A stretch of DNA of 64,000 nt from Alkaliphilus sp. B6464 (GCF_018141165.1 NZ_CP058558.1:371828-435827), one strand, 5' to 3'. Positions 42,293-50,426 are shown, counted from the first letter of the stretch. The notes: a model not told the origin generated them from the sequence alone. Numbers and translations are program-made.

Positions 42293-43150
42293 ATGAATAA
42301 AACGGTACTAATAATAGATGGAACAAATATTATGCATAGAAATCATTTTGCTTATCCAGAGGCTCTTACTGATGGCAAAGGAAATAGAACAGGGGCTATA
42401 TTCGGAACAATAAAGCATTTAAAGAAGTTTGCAGATGAACTTAAACCTATTCAAATGTATATATGCACCGACATAAGTCGTAATACATTTAGGACAGATA
42501 TTTATAGTGAATATAAGGCAACTAGAGGAGAAACGGACCCTGCACTTAAAGCACAAATGCCATTGCTTGAGGAATTTTGTGAATATGCAAATATTCCTTA
42601 TCTTAAAATGCAGGGATTTGAGGCTGATGACTTGATAGGCTCTCTTGCTAAAAATACAGCAAAGTTTGGTTTTAATCCTGTTGTTATTTCAGGTGATAAA
42701 GATGTATTTCAATTAATAGATGAAGATATTAATGTAATGTATGTTTCTCAAAAAGGACTTGTAAAATATGACTTAGAACAACTTAAAGAAAAGTATAGTG
42801 GTTTAACTCCAGAACAATTTTTAGAACTTAAAGCATTAATGGGAGATAAATCTGACAACATTCCCGGTGTGCCGAATGTGGGAGAGAAAACAGGTATTAA
42901 ACTATTAAAAGAATTTGGAAGCATTGATGAAATATACAATCGTATTGATGAATTAAAAGGAAAGCAAAGAGAAAGATTGATTGAGAATAGAGATATTGCA
43001 TATCTATCTAAAAAACTTGCTACAATTGTTACAGATCTTGATTTAGATTACAATAACTACTTTGAAGTGCTGACCGAAATTGATTTTTCTTTTAATAATA
43101 ACGAAGTACAAGAGTTCTTTAAGAGATTAAATATCGAACAGATTAAATAA
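42293..43150 (+). CDS. 5'-3' exonuclease (Pol I N-terminal/FEN type)
   Basis: A 285-residue stand-alone flap nuclease. LIIDGTNIMHRNHFAYPEAL carries the first Asp, RTDIYSEYKATR the Arg/Lys helix, EADDLIGSLA the central acidic cluster, VISGDKDVFQLI the next, and GDKSDNIPGVPNVGEKTGI the helix-hairpin-helix with the last Asp. It removes RNA primers and 5' flaps. Phages such as T5 carry a free-standing version, and here too there is no polymerase domain. Start behind AGAGAGGAATG. Confidence 0.9.
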   Translation: MNKTVLIIDGTNIMHRNHFAYPEALTDGKGNRTGAIFGTIKHLKKFADELKPIQMYICTDISRNTFRTDIYSEYKATRGETDPALKAQMPLLEEFCEYANIPYLKMQGFEADDLIGSLAKNTAKFGFNPVVISGDKDVFQLIDEDINVMYVSQKGLVKYDLEQLKEKYSGLTPEQFLELKALMGDKSDNIPGVPNVGEKTGIKLLKEFGSIDEIYNRIDELKGKQRERLIENRDIAYLSKKLATIVTDLDLDYNNYFEVLTEIDFSFNNNEVQEFFKRLNIEQIK

Positions 43151-43158
43151 TTAGAAAA

Positions 43159-43184
43159 AGCCTCTGATGTTTCAGAGGTTTTTT
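43159..43184 (+). terminator. rho-independent terminator
   Basis: CCTCTGA pairs with TCAGAGG, followed by six T. Confidence 0.85.
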
Positions 43185-43186
43185 AT

Positions 43187-43214
43187 TTGAATTCATTTAT
43201 TATCCTTATATAAA
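43187..43214 (+). promoter_or_regulatory. sigma-A-like promoter before the 43261 gene
   Basis: TTGAAT and TATAAA separated by 16 bases, about 45 bases before the start codon. Confidence 0.5.
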
Positions 43215-43260
43215 ATTCTATTAAATTATATGGACATTATTAATTGAGGGAGGCATTTTA

Positions 43261-43464
43261 ATGAATGATAAATTAATATATAAAACTATACTCTTAGATG
43301 ATTATGTTCTTAGTTTAATAGGGTTTTATTTAAAGGAATCCTATGTATGCAATATAAGCGAATTACACATTAGAAAGGACCTAATAACCTTGGTATTTCT
43401 TAAAGATGAAATTATAGCCTTCTATGTATTGAAAGATTTTAACCAAATTAATTTGAGTTCATGA
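43261..43464 (+). CDS. 67-residue protein of unknown function
   Basis: Starts behind GAGGGAGGCATTTTA. It is mostly alternating hydrophobic and charged residues (LDDYVLSLIGFYLKESYVCN), ending DEIIAFYVLKDFNQINLSS. A compact soluble domain is likely. It begins a run of three genes that ends with the DHH protein. Confidence 0.55.
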   Translation: MNDKLIYKTILLDDYVLSLIGFYLKESYVCNISELHIRKDLITLVFLKDEIIAFYVLKDFNQINLSS

Positions 43465-43477
43465 GGTGTTCCAATAG

Positions 43478-44031
43478 ATGTAAACGAATACCTAGCAGAA
43501 CAAGGGTGTGCTAAAGCAGGTTACTACCTTATTGGTTATTATATGTTGCATAAAAATTTAATGAAAGAAGGATGCAAAATGAGAAGAATAGAAGAATTAC
43601 AAGAGCAAGAAAGTCAGAGAGAAATTTATATTATAGAAAATAAAATAGATGATTCTACAAAAAGTCTTTATATAGAATATGTAACACAGGGCATATGTAA
43701 GAGAAGTATCACAGACGAAGTTTCTAATAATTTAAGACAAAGATTTAATGAAGGATGGGTATGTGATGATGCTTTGTCTTATTCTGAAGATTATAATGAC
43801 ATTATGAATGAGTATAAGAGAAAAGTGCAGGACTACCCTTGGAGTAAATATAGGATAGTTAAAGCAAATTGTGTTTGTCATGAAAGTTACGGTATAGCAC
43901 TAACTGATTTCAATTATGAACGCTTAGAGATACTGCCAATAACACAGACATTAAAGACTTTTTTATTAATTCAAAGGTGCATACCTTTTAGAAAACTTAG
44001 GGAGTATTTAGTGAATAGGATGATAAACTAA
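43478..44031 (+). CDS. small protein gene with doubtful 5' end
   Basis: A good GAGGTGTTCCAATAG site precedes ATG 43478, but that frame stops at once (ATG TAA). The neighbouring frame is open from 43465 and reads VNEYLAEQGCAKAGYYLIGY, then continues without a stop through ATG 43543 and ATG 43579 (RRIEELQEQESQREIYIIEN) to 44031. AAAGAAGGATGCAAA lies before 43579, giving a 150-residue product with charged and Cys-containing segments (YRIVKANCVCHESYGIALTD). One missing base would fuse the upstream piece to a start. Function unknown. Confidence 0.55.
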
Positions 44032-44047
44032 GGGAGGCCATATTAAT

Positions 44048-45016
44048 ATGAATATACACAATCAGATTGTAAATTTAAAAGCAGCAGCAGAAGGAAAACG
44101 AGTTCTTGTAATTGGGCATAAGATCACAGATGTTGATTCTTATATATCTTCAATATTGATGGCTAATCTATTAAAGAAAGAAGGAGTCAATGCTAAAGCC
44201 ATACTTCTCATAGATTATAATAATGTAGATGATATAACAAAATTGGTAGTGGAAAAATTAAGGTGTGAAAAATTAGATAGAGAAGATGTATTTGACAGTG
44301 ATTTACTGTTTTTAGTAGATCATAATAATCCATTTGAATCTTATAAAGAGGCTAGACCTAATCAAATAATAGGGATAGTAGATCACCATCAAGATGAGAA
44401 GACAAATGCAATCTTTAAGAGAGTCGAGGCAGCAGGTTCTACAACAAAGATAATTTACGACATATATAATGAGTTGAAATATGAACTGAGTTATGAAGAT
44501 AAGATTAAGATTTTATATTCATTGGCAGTAGATACTTGTGCATTAATGAGTAGTAAGGCTAAAAATGAAGATAAAGAATTGGCTCAAAAGTTGATTAAAG
44601 AATTAAACATAAGTATGGACACAATAAAAAAAGATACGATCTTTGAAACAGATCTTTCTAAATCTCCTTATGGTTTATTAAAAAATGGTTTTAAAGAATA
44701 TGATATTAATGGACTTAGAATCGGATCCTGTTATGTAGAGTATTTTGGAGATACTTATGAAAAAATAAAAAAAATAGATAAAATAATGAAAGAAATGAAA
44801 AAGATTGTCTTAAACGATGTAAACTTTAATGGATATGTATTAATATTTAAAGATTTTCAAATGGGAAAAACTAGGGTCTATAATATTTACAATAAAAAAA
44901 TTATAAAAATGACGTTTAATTATATAGCCTCTAGAGGCTCAACAATAATGCCAATAGTGAGAGAAGATATAACAATGCATAATCTAAAGCCTTCTAAAAA
45001 ACTTGATTTCACATAA
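44048..45016 (+). CDS. DHH phosphoesterase, manganese-dependent pyrophosphatase-like
   Basis: A 322-residue DHH-family protein. Motifs: VLVIGHKITDVDSYISSILM (first metal-binding stretch), LLFLVDHNNPF, GIVDHHQDEKTN (DHH), and SLAVDTCALMSSKAKNEDKE. The C-terminal half ends with GSTIMPIVREDITMHNLKPS, matching the DHHA2 position of family II pyrophosphatases. Those enzymes hydrolyse PPi released by DNA and nucleotide synthesis. The Pro-Asp-Thr/Ser segment usual in the first motif reads ITDVDS, a small change. Exact substrate should be held open, since relatives cleave nanoRNA or cyclic dinucleotides. Confidence 0.8.
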   Translation: MNIHNQIVNLKAAAEGKRVLVIGHKITDVDSYISSILMANLLKKEGVNAKAILLIDYNNVDDITKLVVEKLRCEKLDREDVFDSDLLFLVDHNNPFESYKEARPNQIIGIVDHHQDEKTNAIFKRVEAAGSTTKIIYDIYNELKYELSYEDKIKILYSLAVDTCALMSSKAKNEDKELAQKLIKELNISMDTIKKDTIFETDLSKSPYGLLKNGFKEYDINGLRIGSCYVEYFGDTYEKIKKIDKIMKEMKKIVLNDVNFNGYVLIFKDFQMGKTRVYNIYNKKIIKMTFNYIASRGSTIMPIVREDITMHNLKPSKKLDFT

Positions 45017-45071
45017 ACATTATGAGTAAATCTTTAGTAGTTCAAGTTTCACATAATTCTTTAAAAGCGAA

Positions 45072-45102
45072 TTAAGGGAAGTCAAAATGACTTCCCTTAA
45101 AA
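45072..45102 (+). terminator. bidirectional-looking terminator
   Basis: TTAAGGGAAGTC pairs perfectly with GACTTCCCTTAA. Confidence 0.8.
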
Positions 45103-45143
45103 TTTATATATTTTCAACACTATACTAAAACATAGTCGAATAT

Positions 45144-45172
45144 TTGATTCCAATAATAAAAATGATTATAGT
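45144..45172 (+). promoter_or_regulatory. sigma-A-like promoter before the lipoprotein gene
   Basis: TTGATT and TATAGT separated by 17 bases, about 52 bases before the start codon. Confidence 0.5.
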
Positions 45173-45223
45173 ATGTAAATGATAAAATTGATGAAAAAAT
45201 ATAGAAAGAAGGAGTGATGCTTG

Positions 45224-46129
45224 ATGAAATATGGAGTGAAGAAGATGATATTCATTATGTTATCTACAGGATTGATACTCGCAGGTTGTAATGCCAATAA
45301 TCAAAATTTAAATAAAGATAAAAGAGATTTTAAACTAGATACAACACAAGATATAGGTATTGAAATGTCTATAGAAAAAGACAATCAAGTAAGTGCAGTT
45401 TCAGGGGTAAAGGAAGAATACAATAAAGAAATGGCAGAACTTTTCCCAACAAAAGAGGGTACTACTTGGTATTATCAAGGACTTGCTGAATATGGGCATG
45501 TTATGACTCTTAAAAAAGTTACTAATGAAGGAAGTAAACTGATGTTAGATATAGAAGGTTATCTCGATGATGCAGTAGAGGAAGCAAAGCCAGATGGACC
45601 AAGATCATTTAAACTTCAATATGTAATTGATAAAGATGGAGTTACAGAACATATTTTATATAATGCGACTAAAGAAAAAACTTTTTATTCAACATCTATT
45701 ATTCCTGACAAAGTAATCTTAAATGGATCATTAGAAGTAGGAACTTCTTGGGAACAGGATTTTGAGTATGATGGTAAAAAACATAAAGCAATAACAACGA
45801 TTTCTAAATTGGAAAAAATGGGAGAGAAATATGTGGGGAATCCTATTTTTGAAGGACAGATTCAATATACTACTACAACAATAGTAAAAGGTATTGAAGG
45901 GTTTAAAGATAATATTTATAAAGAGGAGAGATCATATATTGCAGATAAGGGTCTAGTGGGATTTACTAAAACTCTTGGAATGTATAAAGATGAAAAAGGG
46001 CAGATGGTAGACTTTGGGTTTGATTTTGGATATGGACTAGGTATAATAAAAAGCACACCAGACGAACTTAAATCAGATCCACAGATTACCGAAAATTCTG
46101 TTGAAGAAACTAAAAAAGATACTAATTAA
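45224..46129 (+). CDS. lipoprotein of unknown function
   Basis: A 301-residue protein with a lipoprotein signal: KKMIFIMLSTGLILAGC, the lipobox LAGC with lipidation Cys at about residue 22. Beyond it comes a 40-residue linker and a beta-rich domain with EGTTWYYQGLAEYGHVMTLK, of a kind found in many clostridial surface lipoproteins (FPLKEGNTW-type). It is secreted and tethered to the outer face of the membrane. ATG at 45224 follows AGAAGGAGTGATGC. Function unknown. Confidence 0.75.
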   Translation: MKYGVKKMIFIMLSTGLILAGCNANNQNLNKDKRDFKLDTTQDIGIEMSIEKDNQVSAVSGVKEEYNKEMAELFPTKEGTTWYYQGLAEYGHVMTLKKVTNEGSKLMLDIEGYLDDAVEEAKPDGPRSFKLQYVIDKDGVTEHILYNATKEKTFYSTSIIPDKVILNGSLEVGTSWEQDFEYDGKKHKAITTISKLEKMGEKYVGNPIFEGQIQYTTTTIVKGIEGFKDNIYKEERSYIADKGLVGFTKTLGMYKDEKGQMVDFGFDFGYGLGIIKSTPDELKSDPQITENSVEETKKDTN

Positions 46130-46138
46130 AATAATATT

Positions 46139-46166
46139 AAAAGAGGTGGAAACACCTCTTTTTTCA
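46139..46166 (+). terminator. rho-independent terminator
   Basis: AAAAGAGGTG pairs with CACCTCTTTT, then T. Confidence 0.85.
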
Positions 46167-46477
46167 TGTTTATAAGCAAAATATCTTTAAAACAGGATTT
46201 TAGAAACGATCTTCTTATATAGAAGGATAAAAAGAATTAAATATATAGAAATTGCCATATGCTAACATAGTGTATAGCAAATTCAATTTAAAACCGCTCA
46301 ATTATCTTTAACTTGTATAAACTCACTTTACCTCATTTAATCTTATTTGACCTAAATATTCTTTTAATTTTTCTACAATTTATATTTTTTGATTTCTCTA
46401 TAACTACTTCTTTTTTATATAATCTATAGCATTTTTATTCAAATTTCATTTAAAGATTTTTATATTCTTTTCTTTAC

Positions 46478-46505
46478 TTGCTTACCCATTATGTTAAATT
46501 ATTAA
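46478..46505 (-). repeat. TAATGGGTAAGCAA repeat, cluster A copy 1
   Basis: Plus strand TTGCTTACCCATTATGTTAA. Read on the minus strand it is ATAATGGGTAAGCAAGTAAA. Confidence 0.65.
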
Positions 46506-46536
46506 ATAATATTCTTTGTTTTTAAAATAAAACACA

Positions 46537-46576
46537 AATGTTCTTAGGTTGCTTACCCATTAAGTTAAATAATAAA
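46537..46576 (-). repeat. TAATGGGTAAGCAA repeat, cluster A copy 2
   Basis: Minus strand TTAATGGGTAAGCAACCTAA then GAAC. It agrees at 22 of 24 positions or so with the repeat at 56158 (TTTAATGGGTAAGCAAGGTA then AGAAC). Confidence 0.7.
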
Positions 46577-46695
46577 AACAGGAAGAATAGAATATTCACT
46601 AGAATTGCTTAAAGTTATGCACATTTAACTATATCTTTGAGTAGTTTTATAAACTAGATAATAGGAAATACAATTCTGTCATATGGTCTCTTATA

Positions 46696-46712
46696 TCTTC
46701 TTACCCATTAAT
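46696..46712 (-). repeat. TTAATGGGTAAGAAG repeat, cluster A copy 3
   Basis: A shorter match directly after the stop codon of the minus-strand gene that ends at 46712. Confidence 0.55.
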
Positions 46713-47107
46713 CAATGCATTATCCCTGTTTCCTCATATGTATAATTAAACACATGCAAAATTTTTATTTTACTATTTCTTTCATTCAATTGAAATAAAT
46801 CGGGAGATTTGTAAAACATGTCAACAAATACTTTCTCTATCTCCTTCCCAATATTAATATCTGTTTTTTTAATAATTAATTCAGCAACTTCAGGGCTAAC
46901 TCCTTTTGATTCATATATATAAAGCAAATCTGTTATTTTTTTGCAAATGTTCTTTAAAGCATGATATTTAAGTCTTTTCATTACTGCTTTAAAGTTGTTT
47001 TCTGTAAGGTTGGCCATTATGGTTGTATCCTTGATATCTAATAATTTTTCATCTATGCTTGCATTTACCATACAACATATTCTCTCCCTAAGTTCCAAAT
47101 AACTCAT
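46712..47107 (-). CDS. 131-residue helical protein of unknown function
   Basis: ATG at 47107 is preferred to an upstream in-frame start, with AAGGAAGGGATGGGG ahead of it. The protein is helical and charged (LTENNFKAVMKRLKYHALKN, KICKKITDLLYIYESKGVSP) with a mixed C-terminus. It is soluble. No family is recognised. It is the lone gene between the repeat cluster and the FliL-like gene and could be linked to either. Confidence 0.58.
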   Translation of the reverse strand: MSYLELRERICCMVNASIDEKLLDIKDTTIMANLTENNFKAVMKRLKYHALKNICKKITDLLYIYESKGVSPEVAELIIKKTDINIGKEIEKVFVDMFYKSPDLFQLNERNSKIKILHVFNYTYEETGIMH

Positions 47108-47179
47108 TAATCCCCATCCCTTCCTTACCAATTAGACTAATTATACCATAATGTTCCTATGATAAAACACTAGAAGTTA

Positions 47180-47213
47180 AAAAACTGCCCATAGGAGATG
47201 GCAGCAGTTTTTA
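47180..47213 (-). terminator. terminator after the FliL-like gene
   Basis: On the minus strand AAAACTGCTGCC pairs with GGGCAGTTTTT, followed by T. Confidence 0.65.
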
Positions 47214-47702
47214 CTGAATTAAATATTTTGTTATGTAGACATTGTTAACTTGTATCTGTAATTTACTCTCTATTTCTGTTTTCAACATTTCTTTTAATTG
47301 ATCAGATGTTATGCTTAGAATTTCATTATAAGAGATATTGTTCATAAAAGAAGTGCAAACATCTAACAAATAAGTTTCAGATGTTAATATTTTCATAAAT
47401 TCTATCCTGTTCGAGGTTGAAACTACAATTGAGGTGCTAACATAGTGTTTTTCATAACTTTCTTCAGTCTTTAAATTTGTTGTGATTTCTATAGGGCTAG
47501 ATAGCCTTTCCTTATCAATATCATAAGCCATGTTTGTAGTAACTGGGCTTGGATTAGACCTACTAGCAATGAAGTTCTCTATTGGTTCTTTATATAAAAT
47601 CAATACTATAGTAACAATTATGGCTATTACTCCTAATATTAAACCAGTTAATAGTGCTATTAGTCCCTTGTTGAGTTCCTTTTTTTCTCTCAATTTAGAC
47701 AT
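47211..47702 (-). CDS. FliL-like membrane protein
   Basis: A 163-residue protein with one membrane helix (residues about 16-40, LIALLTGLILGVIAIIVTIV), a short linker, and a periplasmic-type domain: SPIEITTNLKTEESYEKHYV, STSIVVSTSNRIEFMKILTS, then helices and the ending VNNVYITKYLIQ. This order of strands and the V-x-x-V-Y-x-x-x-x-I-Q end are those of FliL, the protein that attaches to flagellar stators. It may tune host flagellar rotation. It shares that theme with the CheX-like gene at 6.9 kb, though it is far from it. Start behind GAAAGGAGTCTTGTAG. Confidence 0.72.
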   Translation of the reverse strand: MSKLREKKELNKGLIALLTGLILGVIAIIVTIVLILYKEPIENFIASRSNPSPVTTNMAYDIDKERLSSPIEITTNLKTEESYEKHYVSTSIVVSTSNRIEFMKILTSETYLLDVCTSFMNNISYNEILSITSDQLKEMLKTEIESKLQIQVNNVYITKYLIQ

Positions 47703-47737
47703 TCTACAAGACTCCTTTCAATTTTAGATTTATCTAA

Positions 47738-47754
47738 TTTAATATAACATATGT
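47738..47754 (-). promoter_or_regulatory. TATGTTATATTAAA promoter for the FliL-like gene
   Basis: On the minus strand this close variant of the element lies about 40 bases before the start codon. Confidence 0.55.
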
Positions 47755-47774
47755 TTTAAGTTATCTTTAAAATA

Positions 47775-47788
47775 TGTGTTATTTTAAA
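47775..47788 (+). promoter_or_regulatory. TGTGTTATTTTAAA promoter before the second small-gene array
   Basis: One-base variant of the element, divergent from the element at 47738. Confidence 0.5.
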
Positions 47789-47913
47789 AATACATAAAAT
47801 GAATTAATTAAATACTGGAAATTTTAAATTTGATTTTAAAATAGTTGATTGTATATGATTTTAAAACAATATATTAAAGGTTGTTAATAAATAAATAAAG
47901 GAAGGTTGATTTT

Positions 47914-48025
47914 ATGTGGGTTTGAAGAAACAAGTAGTCGAATTTATGATTATTATTGGAACGAAGAAAAGGAAGAATGTGAGTGTCCTAAATGTGATGG
48001 AATATTAGATGTCGAAAGATGGTAA
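47914..48025 (+). pseudogene. small zinc-ribbon gene frameshifted after its start
   Basis: AAGGAAGGTTGATTTT precedes ATG 47914, whose frame ends after three codons (ATG TGG GTT TGA). One base later the open frame reads FEETSSRIYDYYWNEEKEEC, ECPKCDGILDVERW to a stop at 48025, with a CxC-x2-C group typical of zinc ribbons. Dropping one G would restore a 37-residue protein. A TTG further upstream is in frame but has no free Shine-Dalgarno sequence. Confidence 0.5.
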
Positions 48026-48059
48026 AGATTAATGATTATAAAAGAAAGGCTGAGAGATT

Positions 48060-48134
48060 ATGGGAAAAGAATCGGCACTTAAAAAATCGAATGTCTTAAG
48101 AAATGACCTAGAATTAATAAAAGAGAAAATTTAA
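48060..48134 (+). CDS. 24-residue peptide, uncertain
   Basis: ATG follows AGAAAGGCTGAGAGATT and reads GKESALKKSNVLRNDLELIK EKI-like to TAA. It is basic and helical. It may be a fragment of an older gene; it is listed because the ribosome binding site is good. Confidence 0.35.
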   Translation: MGKESALKKSNVLRNDLELIKEKI

Positions 48135-48145
48135 AAAAGGTTGCA

Positions 48146-48292
48146 ATGGATAATTTTCATTCCACCATAAATATGAGTGGATTGACAGAATTATTAATGC
48201 GAAAACGAGAATTAGAATTTGCTATCACCAAATTTTATACGTTTATTAATGTAGATATGTTTATTGCTAGAAAGAAGAATGTAAGTGAGTAG
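48146..48292 (+). CDS. 48-residue protein, uncertain
   Basis: ATG after AAAAAAGGTTGCA, 11 bases after the previous stop. Contains TINMSGLTELLMRKRELEFA and ITKFYTFINVDMFIARKKNV. Helical and basic. It may pair with the 24-residue peptide as pieces of one former gene. Confidence 0.4.
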   Translation: MDNFHSTINMSGLTELLMRKRELEFAITKFYTFINVDMFIARKKNVSE

Positions 48293-48408
48293 CATTCAAA
48301 GAAATATCGTGGAAGGATATGAAGATATTGCAACATCAAATTTAAAATATTCTGGAGTAAGCAAATGATACAAGTGCGAAAATTATAAAAGTGAAGGAGT
48401 GTGAAAGT

Positions 48409-48561
48409 ATGGTTGAGGAAATTGTTATGGAGAAAGATGAAAGATATAGACTTTTAGAGGGATACTTAAGTGAGTTCGTTGAAAAACTTAATAAAATAGG
48501 CTTTGAGGTTTATGGGAGCACCACACATTTATCTATGATACTTGAAGTAAAAGACAAATAG
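48409..48561 (+). CDS. 50-residue protein of unknown function
   Basis: Starts behind GTGAAGGAGTGTGAAAGT. Contains EKDERYRLLEGYLSEFVEKL and NKIGFEVYGSTTHLSMILEV, a helix followed by a strand pair. Acidic, soluble. Family unknown. Confidence 0.5.
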   Translation: MVEEIVMEKDERYRLLEGYLSEFVEKLNKIGFEVYGSTTHLSMILEVKDK

Positions 48562-48604
48562 TATCGTAATGCAAGTATATTGGGTACTTTGAAGGACATG
48601 CGAC
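48562..48604 (+). repeat. inter-gene spacer repeat, copy
   Basis: TATCGTAATGCAAGTATATT then ACTTTGAAGGACATGCGACA, a diverged copy of the shared spacer. Confidence 0.45.
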
Positions 48605-48635
48605 ATTAATTAAGTTTGAGGAGGATAATGCAAAC

Positions 48636-49064
48636 ATGAAAAAAGTTTTTTTAGGTGGAACATGTAACGGAAGTGAATGGAGAGATTTTTTTATTAAAAT
48701 GTTGACAATAGATTATTTTAATCCCGTAGTTGAGAATTGGACAGAAGAATGTATCCAAGAAGAAATAAAGCAAAGAGAAGAGTGTGATTATTGTTTATAT
48801 GTTATAACTCCAAAAATGATAGGGGTTTACAGTATAGCAGAGGTAGTTGACGATAGTAATAAAAGACCAGAAAAAACAATATTTTGTTTACTGACTTATG
48901 AAAAAGATAGAACAACATTTACCAATGAACAATGGAAGTCCTTAAATCAAGTTGGTAAAATGGTTGAGAAAAATGGTGGAAAATATTTTACAGAACTGTA
49001 CGAAGTGGCTAAATATCTGAACAGCAAGTCCAAGTATATAACGCAATTTGAAGATTATATGTAA
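48636..49064 (+). CDS. nucleoside 2-deoxyribosyltransferase-like protein
   Basis: A 142-residue Rossmann-type protein: KKVFLGGTCNGSEWRDFFIK, DYFNPVVENWTEECIQEEIK and a middle CDYCLYVITPKMIGVYSIAE with the family's acidic residue (VVDDSN). This is the phage-type branch of the nucleoside 2-deoxyribosyltransferase fold, also found as ADP-ribose-like nucleotide glycosidases. It may move or remove bases of deoxynucleosides. Its 3' end (after TYLNSKSKY) merges into the spacer repeat, as the last codons contain CAAGTATATAACGCAATTTG. Behind GAGGAGGATAATG. Confidence 0.78.
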   Translation: MKKVFLGGTCNGSEWRDFFIKMLTIDYFNPVVENWTEECIQEEIKQREECDYCLYVITPKMIGVYSIAEVVDDSNKRPEKTIFCLLTYEKDRTTFTNEQWKSLNQVGKMVEKNGGKYFTELYEVAKYLNSKSKYITQFEDYM

Positions 49065-49079
49065 TAGAAAGGAAAGGGA
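49017..49079 (+). repeat. inter-gene spacer repeat overlapping the end of the previous gene
   Basis: CAAGTATATAACGCAATTTG then GATTATATGTAATAGAAAGG. It is the closest copy to the consensus and shows that the spacer also serves as coding sequence. Confidence 0.6.
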
Positions 49080-49084
49080 CATAA

Positions 49085-49450
49085 ATGAAAAACGAAGTAA
49101 AGAAATGCTTAGAAAGAGTTAATTTAATATTTCCTAAGTCATTTATAAATCTAAGAGGAGAATTAATATTAGAGCCTAAGAACAATGTTTATTTCCGACT
49201 AGAAGATGTAAACACAGAACTTGATTTTAAATGTAAAGTGATAGCATGGCTATCAAGACATAGTTGCAAAGGCGTTAGTAATTATTGGCAAAAACGATTT
49301 TTAAAAGGTATAAATGAGTTTCTATGTACTGACTTTTCAAAAGAGGATATGAGAAAAATTTACACCACACTAGGAAACGATGCAAATAGAAAACTTTGTG
49401 TAAAGTTCATAGAATCGAACTATGATTTATCTTTATTAGAAATTGAATAA
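49085..49450 (+). CDS. 121-residue phage-type protein of unknown function
   Basis: Starts behind AGGAAAGGGACATAA. Helical, with MKNEVKKCLERVNLIFPKSF, KCKVIAWLSRHSCKGVSNYW, and ANRKLCVKFIESNYDLSLLE. The WLSR and KFIES segments remind me of uncharacterised phage proteins, but I cannot name a family. Three Cys are present without an obvious zinc pattern. Confidence 0.6.
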   Translation: MKNEVKKCLERVNLIFPKSFINLRGELILEPKNNVYFRLEDVNTELDFKCKVIAWLSRHSCKGVSNYWQKRFLKGINEFLCTDFSKEDMRKIYTTLGNDANRKLCVKFIESNYDLSLLEIE

Positions 49451-49492
49451 AGGCCATAGTATGAAAATTAGGCGAAGTAAGGAGGTTTAAAA

Positions 49493-49681
49493 ATGTGGTA
49501 TATAATCTTATTATTAATTTTAATGGTAGCCTCATTCTTTATTGGGCAATTAGGGTGTATGGATGTTTATAGACCATTAGGTTTTGCTATATTTACAATA
49601 TGTATAATTTTAATTTTAAACAAATTGGATATATTTCCGTTTAATTTTATAAATCAGTTTGTAGATTGGTTATCAACTTAG
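49493..49681 (+). CDS. 62-residue membrane protein
   Basis: Starts behind TAAGGAGGTTTAAAA. Two hydrophobic helices (WYIILLLILMVASFFIGQLG and GFAIFTICIILILNKLDIF) joined by a short CMDVYRP turn, then FINQFVDWLST. An integral membrane protein, unknown role. Confidence 0.6.
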   Translation: MWYIILLLILMVASFFIGQLGCMDVYRPLGFAIFTICIILILNKLDIFPFNFINQFVDWLST

Positions 49682-49717
49682 TGTCATATTTTGAAAAAAG
49701 GTAAATGAGGGTGAGGG

Positions 49718-49855
49718 TTGATTTATTAAAAATGCTGTAATTGTGGTTCAGAAGATATATCAAAGAATGAGTTTAGTACAGAAAATGAGCCTTATATAAT
49801 CAGAACAGAATATAACTGTAATTCATGTAATGCTTACTGGTATGAAGACAATTAG
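49718..49855 (+). pseudogene. small zinc-ribbon gene with early stop
   Basis: TTG 49718, behind AGGGTGAGGG, opens a frame that meets TAA at its fourth codon. Beyond it the same frame is open to 49855 and reads CCNCGSEDISKNEFSTENEP, YIIRTEYNCNSCNAYWYEDN with four Cys arranged like a zinc ribbon. ATG 49732 lies in another frame and stops after two codons. So translation as written cannot reach the domain from either start. Confidence 0.5.
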
Positions 49856-49868
49856 AAAGATGAGAGAT

Positions 49869-50102
49869 ATGCACACATATAAATGTACAAATACATTTCA
49901 TATACCAACCATATTAGATAGTGGAATGGTTTCGGAAGAAGAATACATGACTATACAAGAAGGTTCTCTATGGGGACTTGTAGATGAAGATGAAATGGAA
50001 TATTATAGCACGATTGATGAGGAGATTATATTAACATCCGAGAACTTGGTAATAGAGATATCAAAAGAAATATTTGAAAAATATTTTAAGATTATTGAAT
50101 AA
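49869..50102 (+). CDS. 77-residue acidic protein
   Basis: ATG at 49869 follows AGAAAGATGAGAGAT. Reads TYKCTNTFHIPTILDSGMVS then IQEGSLWGLVDEDEMEYYST and ends EISKEIFEKYFKIIE. It looks like a small beta-alpha protein with strongly acidic middle. No family known. Confidence 0.55.
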   Translation: MHTYKCTNTFHIPTILDSGMVSEEEYMTIQEGSLWGLVDEDEMEYYSTIDEEIILTSENLVIEISKEIFEKYFKIIE

Positions 50103-50137
50103 GTCGCATTATGAAAATATTACGAAAATGGAGGTAT
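50103..50137 (+). repeat. inter-gene spacer repeat, short copy
   Basis: GTCGCATTATGAAAATATTA then ATGGAGG as ribosome binding site of the next gene. Confidence 0.55.
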
Positions 50138-50143
50138 GAAAAA

Positions 50144-50353
50144 ATGCTAAAAAAAGATACTGTAGAGTTTAAGTTTTCAGAGCATGGAATTAAGAATGAA
50201 AATTTATTTATAGAGTTATATTCAGATTTCATTGAATGGTGTAAGAGTAAGGTACCTTCTGGAATATTTAGTACCTATGTAGATGAAGAACCAATATGTT
50301 TTTCATCTGGTGGTATAGAATTGTCCTATAGAACATATCTAAAAAATCGTTAG
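50144..50353 (+). CDS. 69-residue protein of unknown function
   Basis: ATG at 50144 follows TGGAGGTATGAAAAA. Contains LKKDTVEFKFSEHGIKNENL and VDEEPICFSSGGIELSYRTY, a small alpha/beta unit. Function unknown. Confidence 0.55.
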   Translation: MLKKDTVEFKFSEHGIKNENLFIELYSDFIEWCKSKVPSGIFSTYVDEEPICFSSGGIELSYRTYLKNR

Positions 50354-50424
50354 GTCGCATTACAAGAATATGACGAAGTTTAAAGATTATGTGAGCAAAT
50401 ATAAGAATAGAAAGGGGTAATAAT
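50354..50424 (+). repeat. inter-gene spacer repeat, full copy
   Basis: GTCGCATTACAAGAATATGA, then CGAAGTTTAAAGATTATGTG and finally AATAGAAAGGGG as the Shine-Dalgarno sequence of the next gene. Best full-length example. Confidence 0.65.
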
Positions 50425-50426
50425 AT

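Larger units (their letters stand above)
46167..46711. other. gene-free stretch, pyrimidine-rich on the plus strand
   Basis: About 540 bases without a convincing frame. Its plus strand is strongly biased to C and T (for example CTTTACCTCATTTAATC), the mirror image of the purine-rich stretch at 56.1-56.4 kb. Three TTACCCATTA repeats sit near its right end. Confidence 0.6.

Noticed and set aside
47530..47727. A plus-strand frame antisense to the FliL-like gene
   Set aside because: It mirrors the FliL-like coding strand and has no ribosome binding site or independent evidence.
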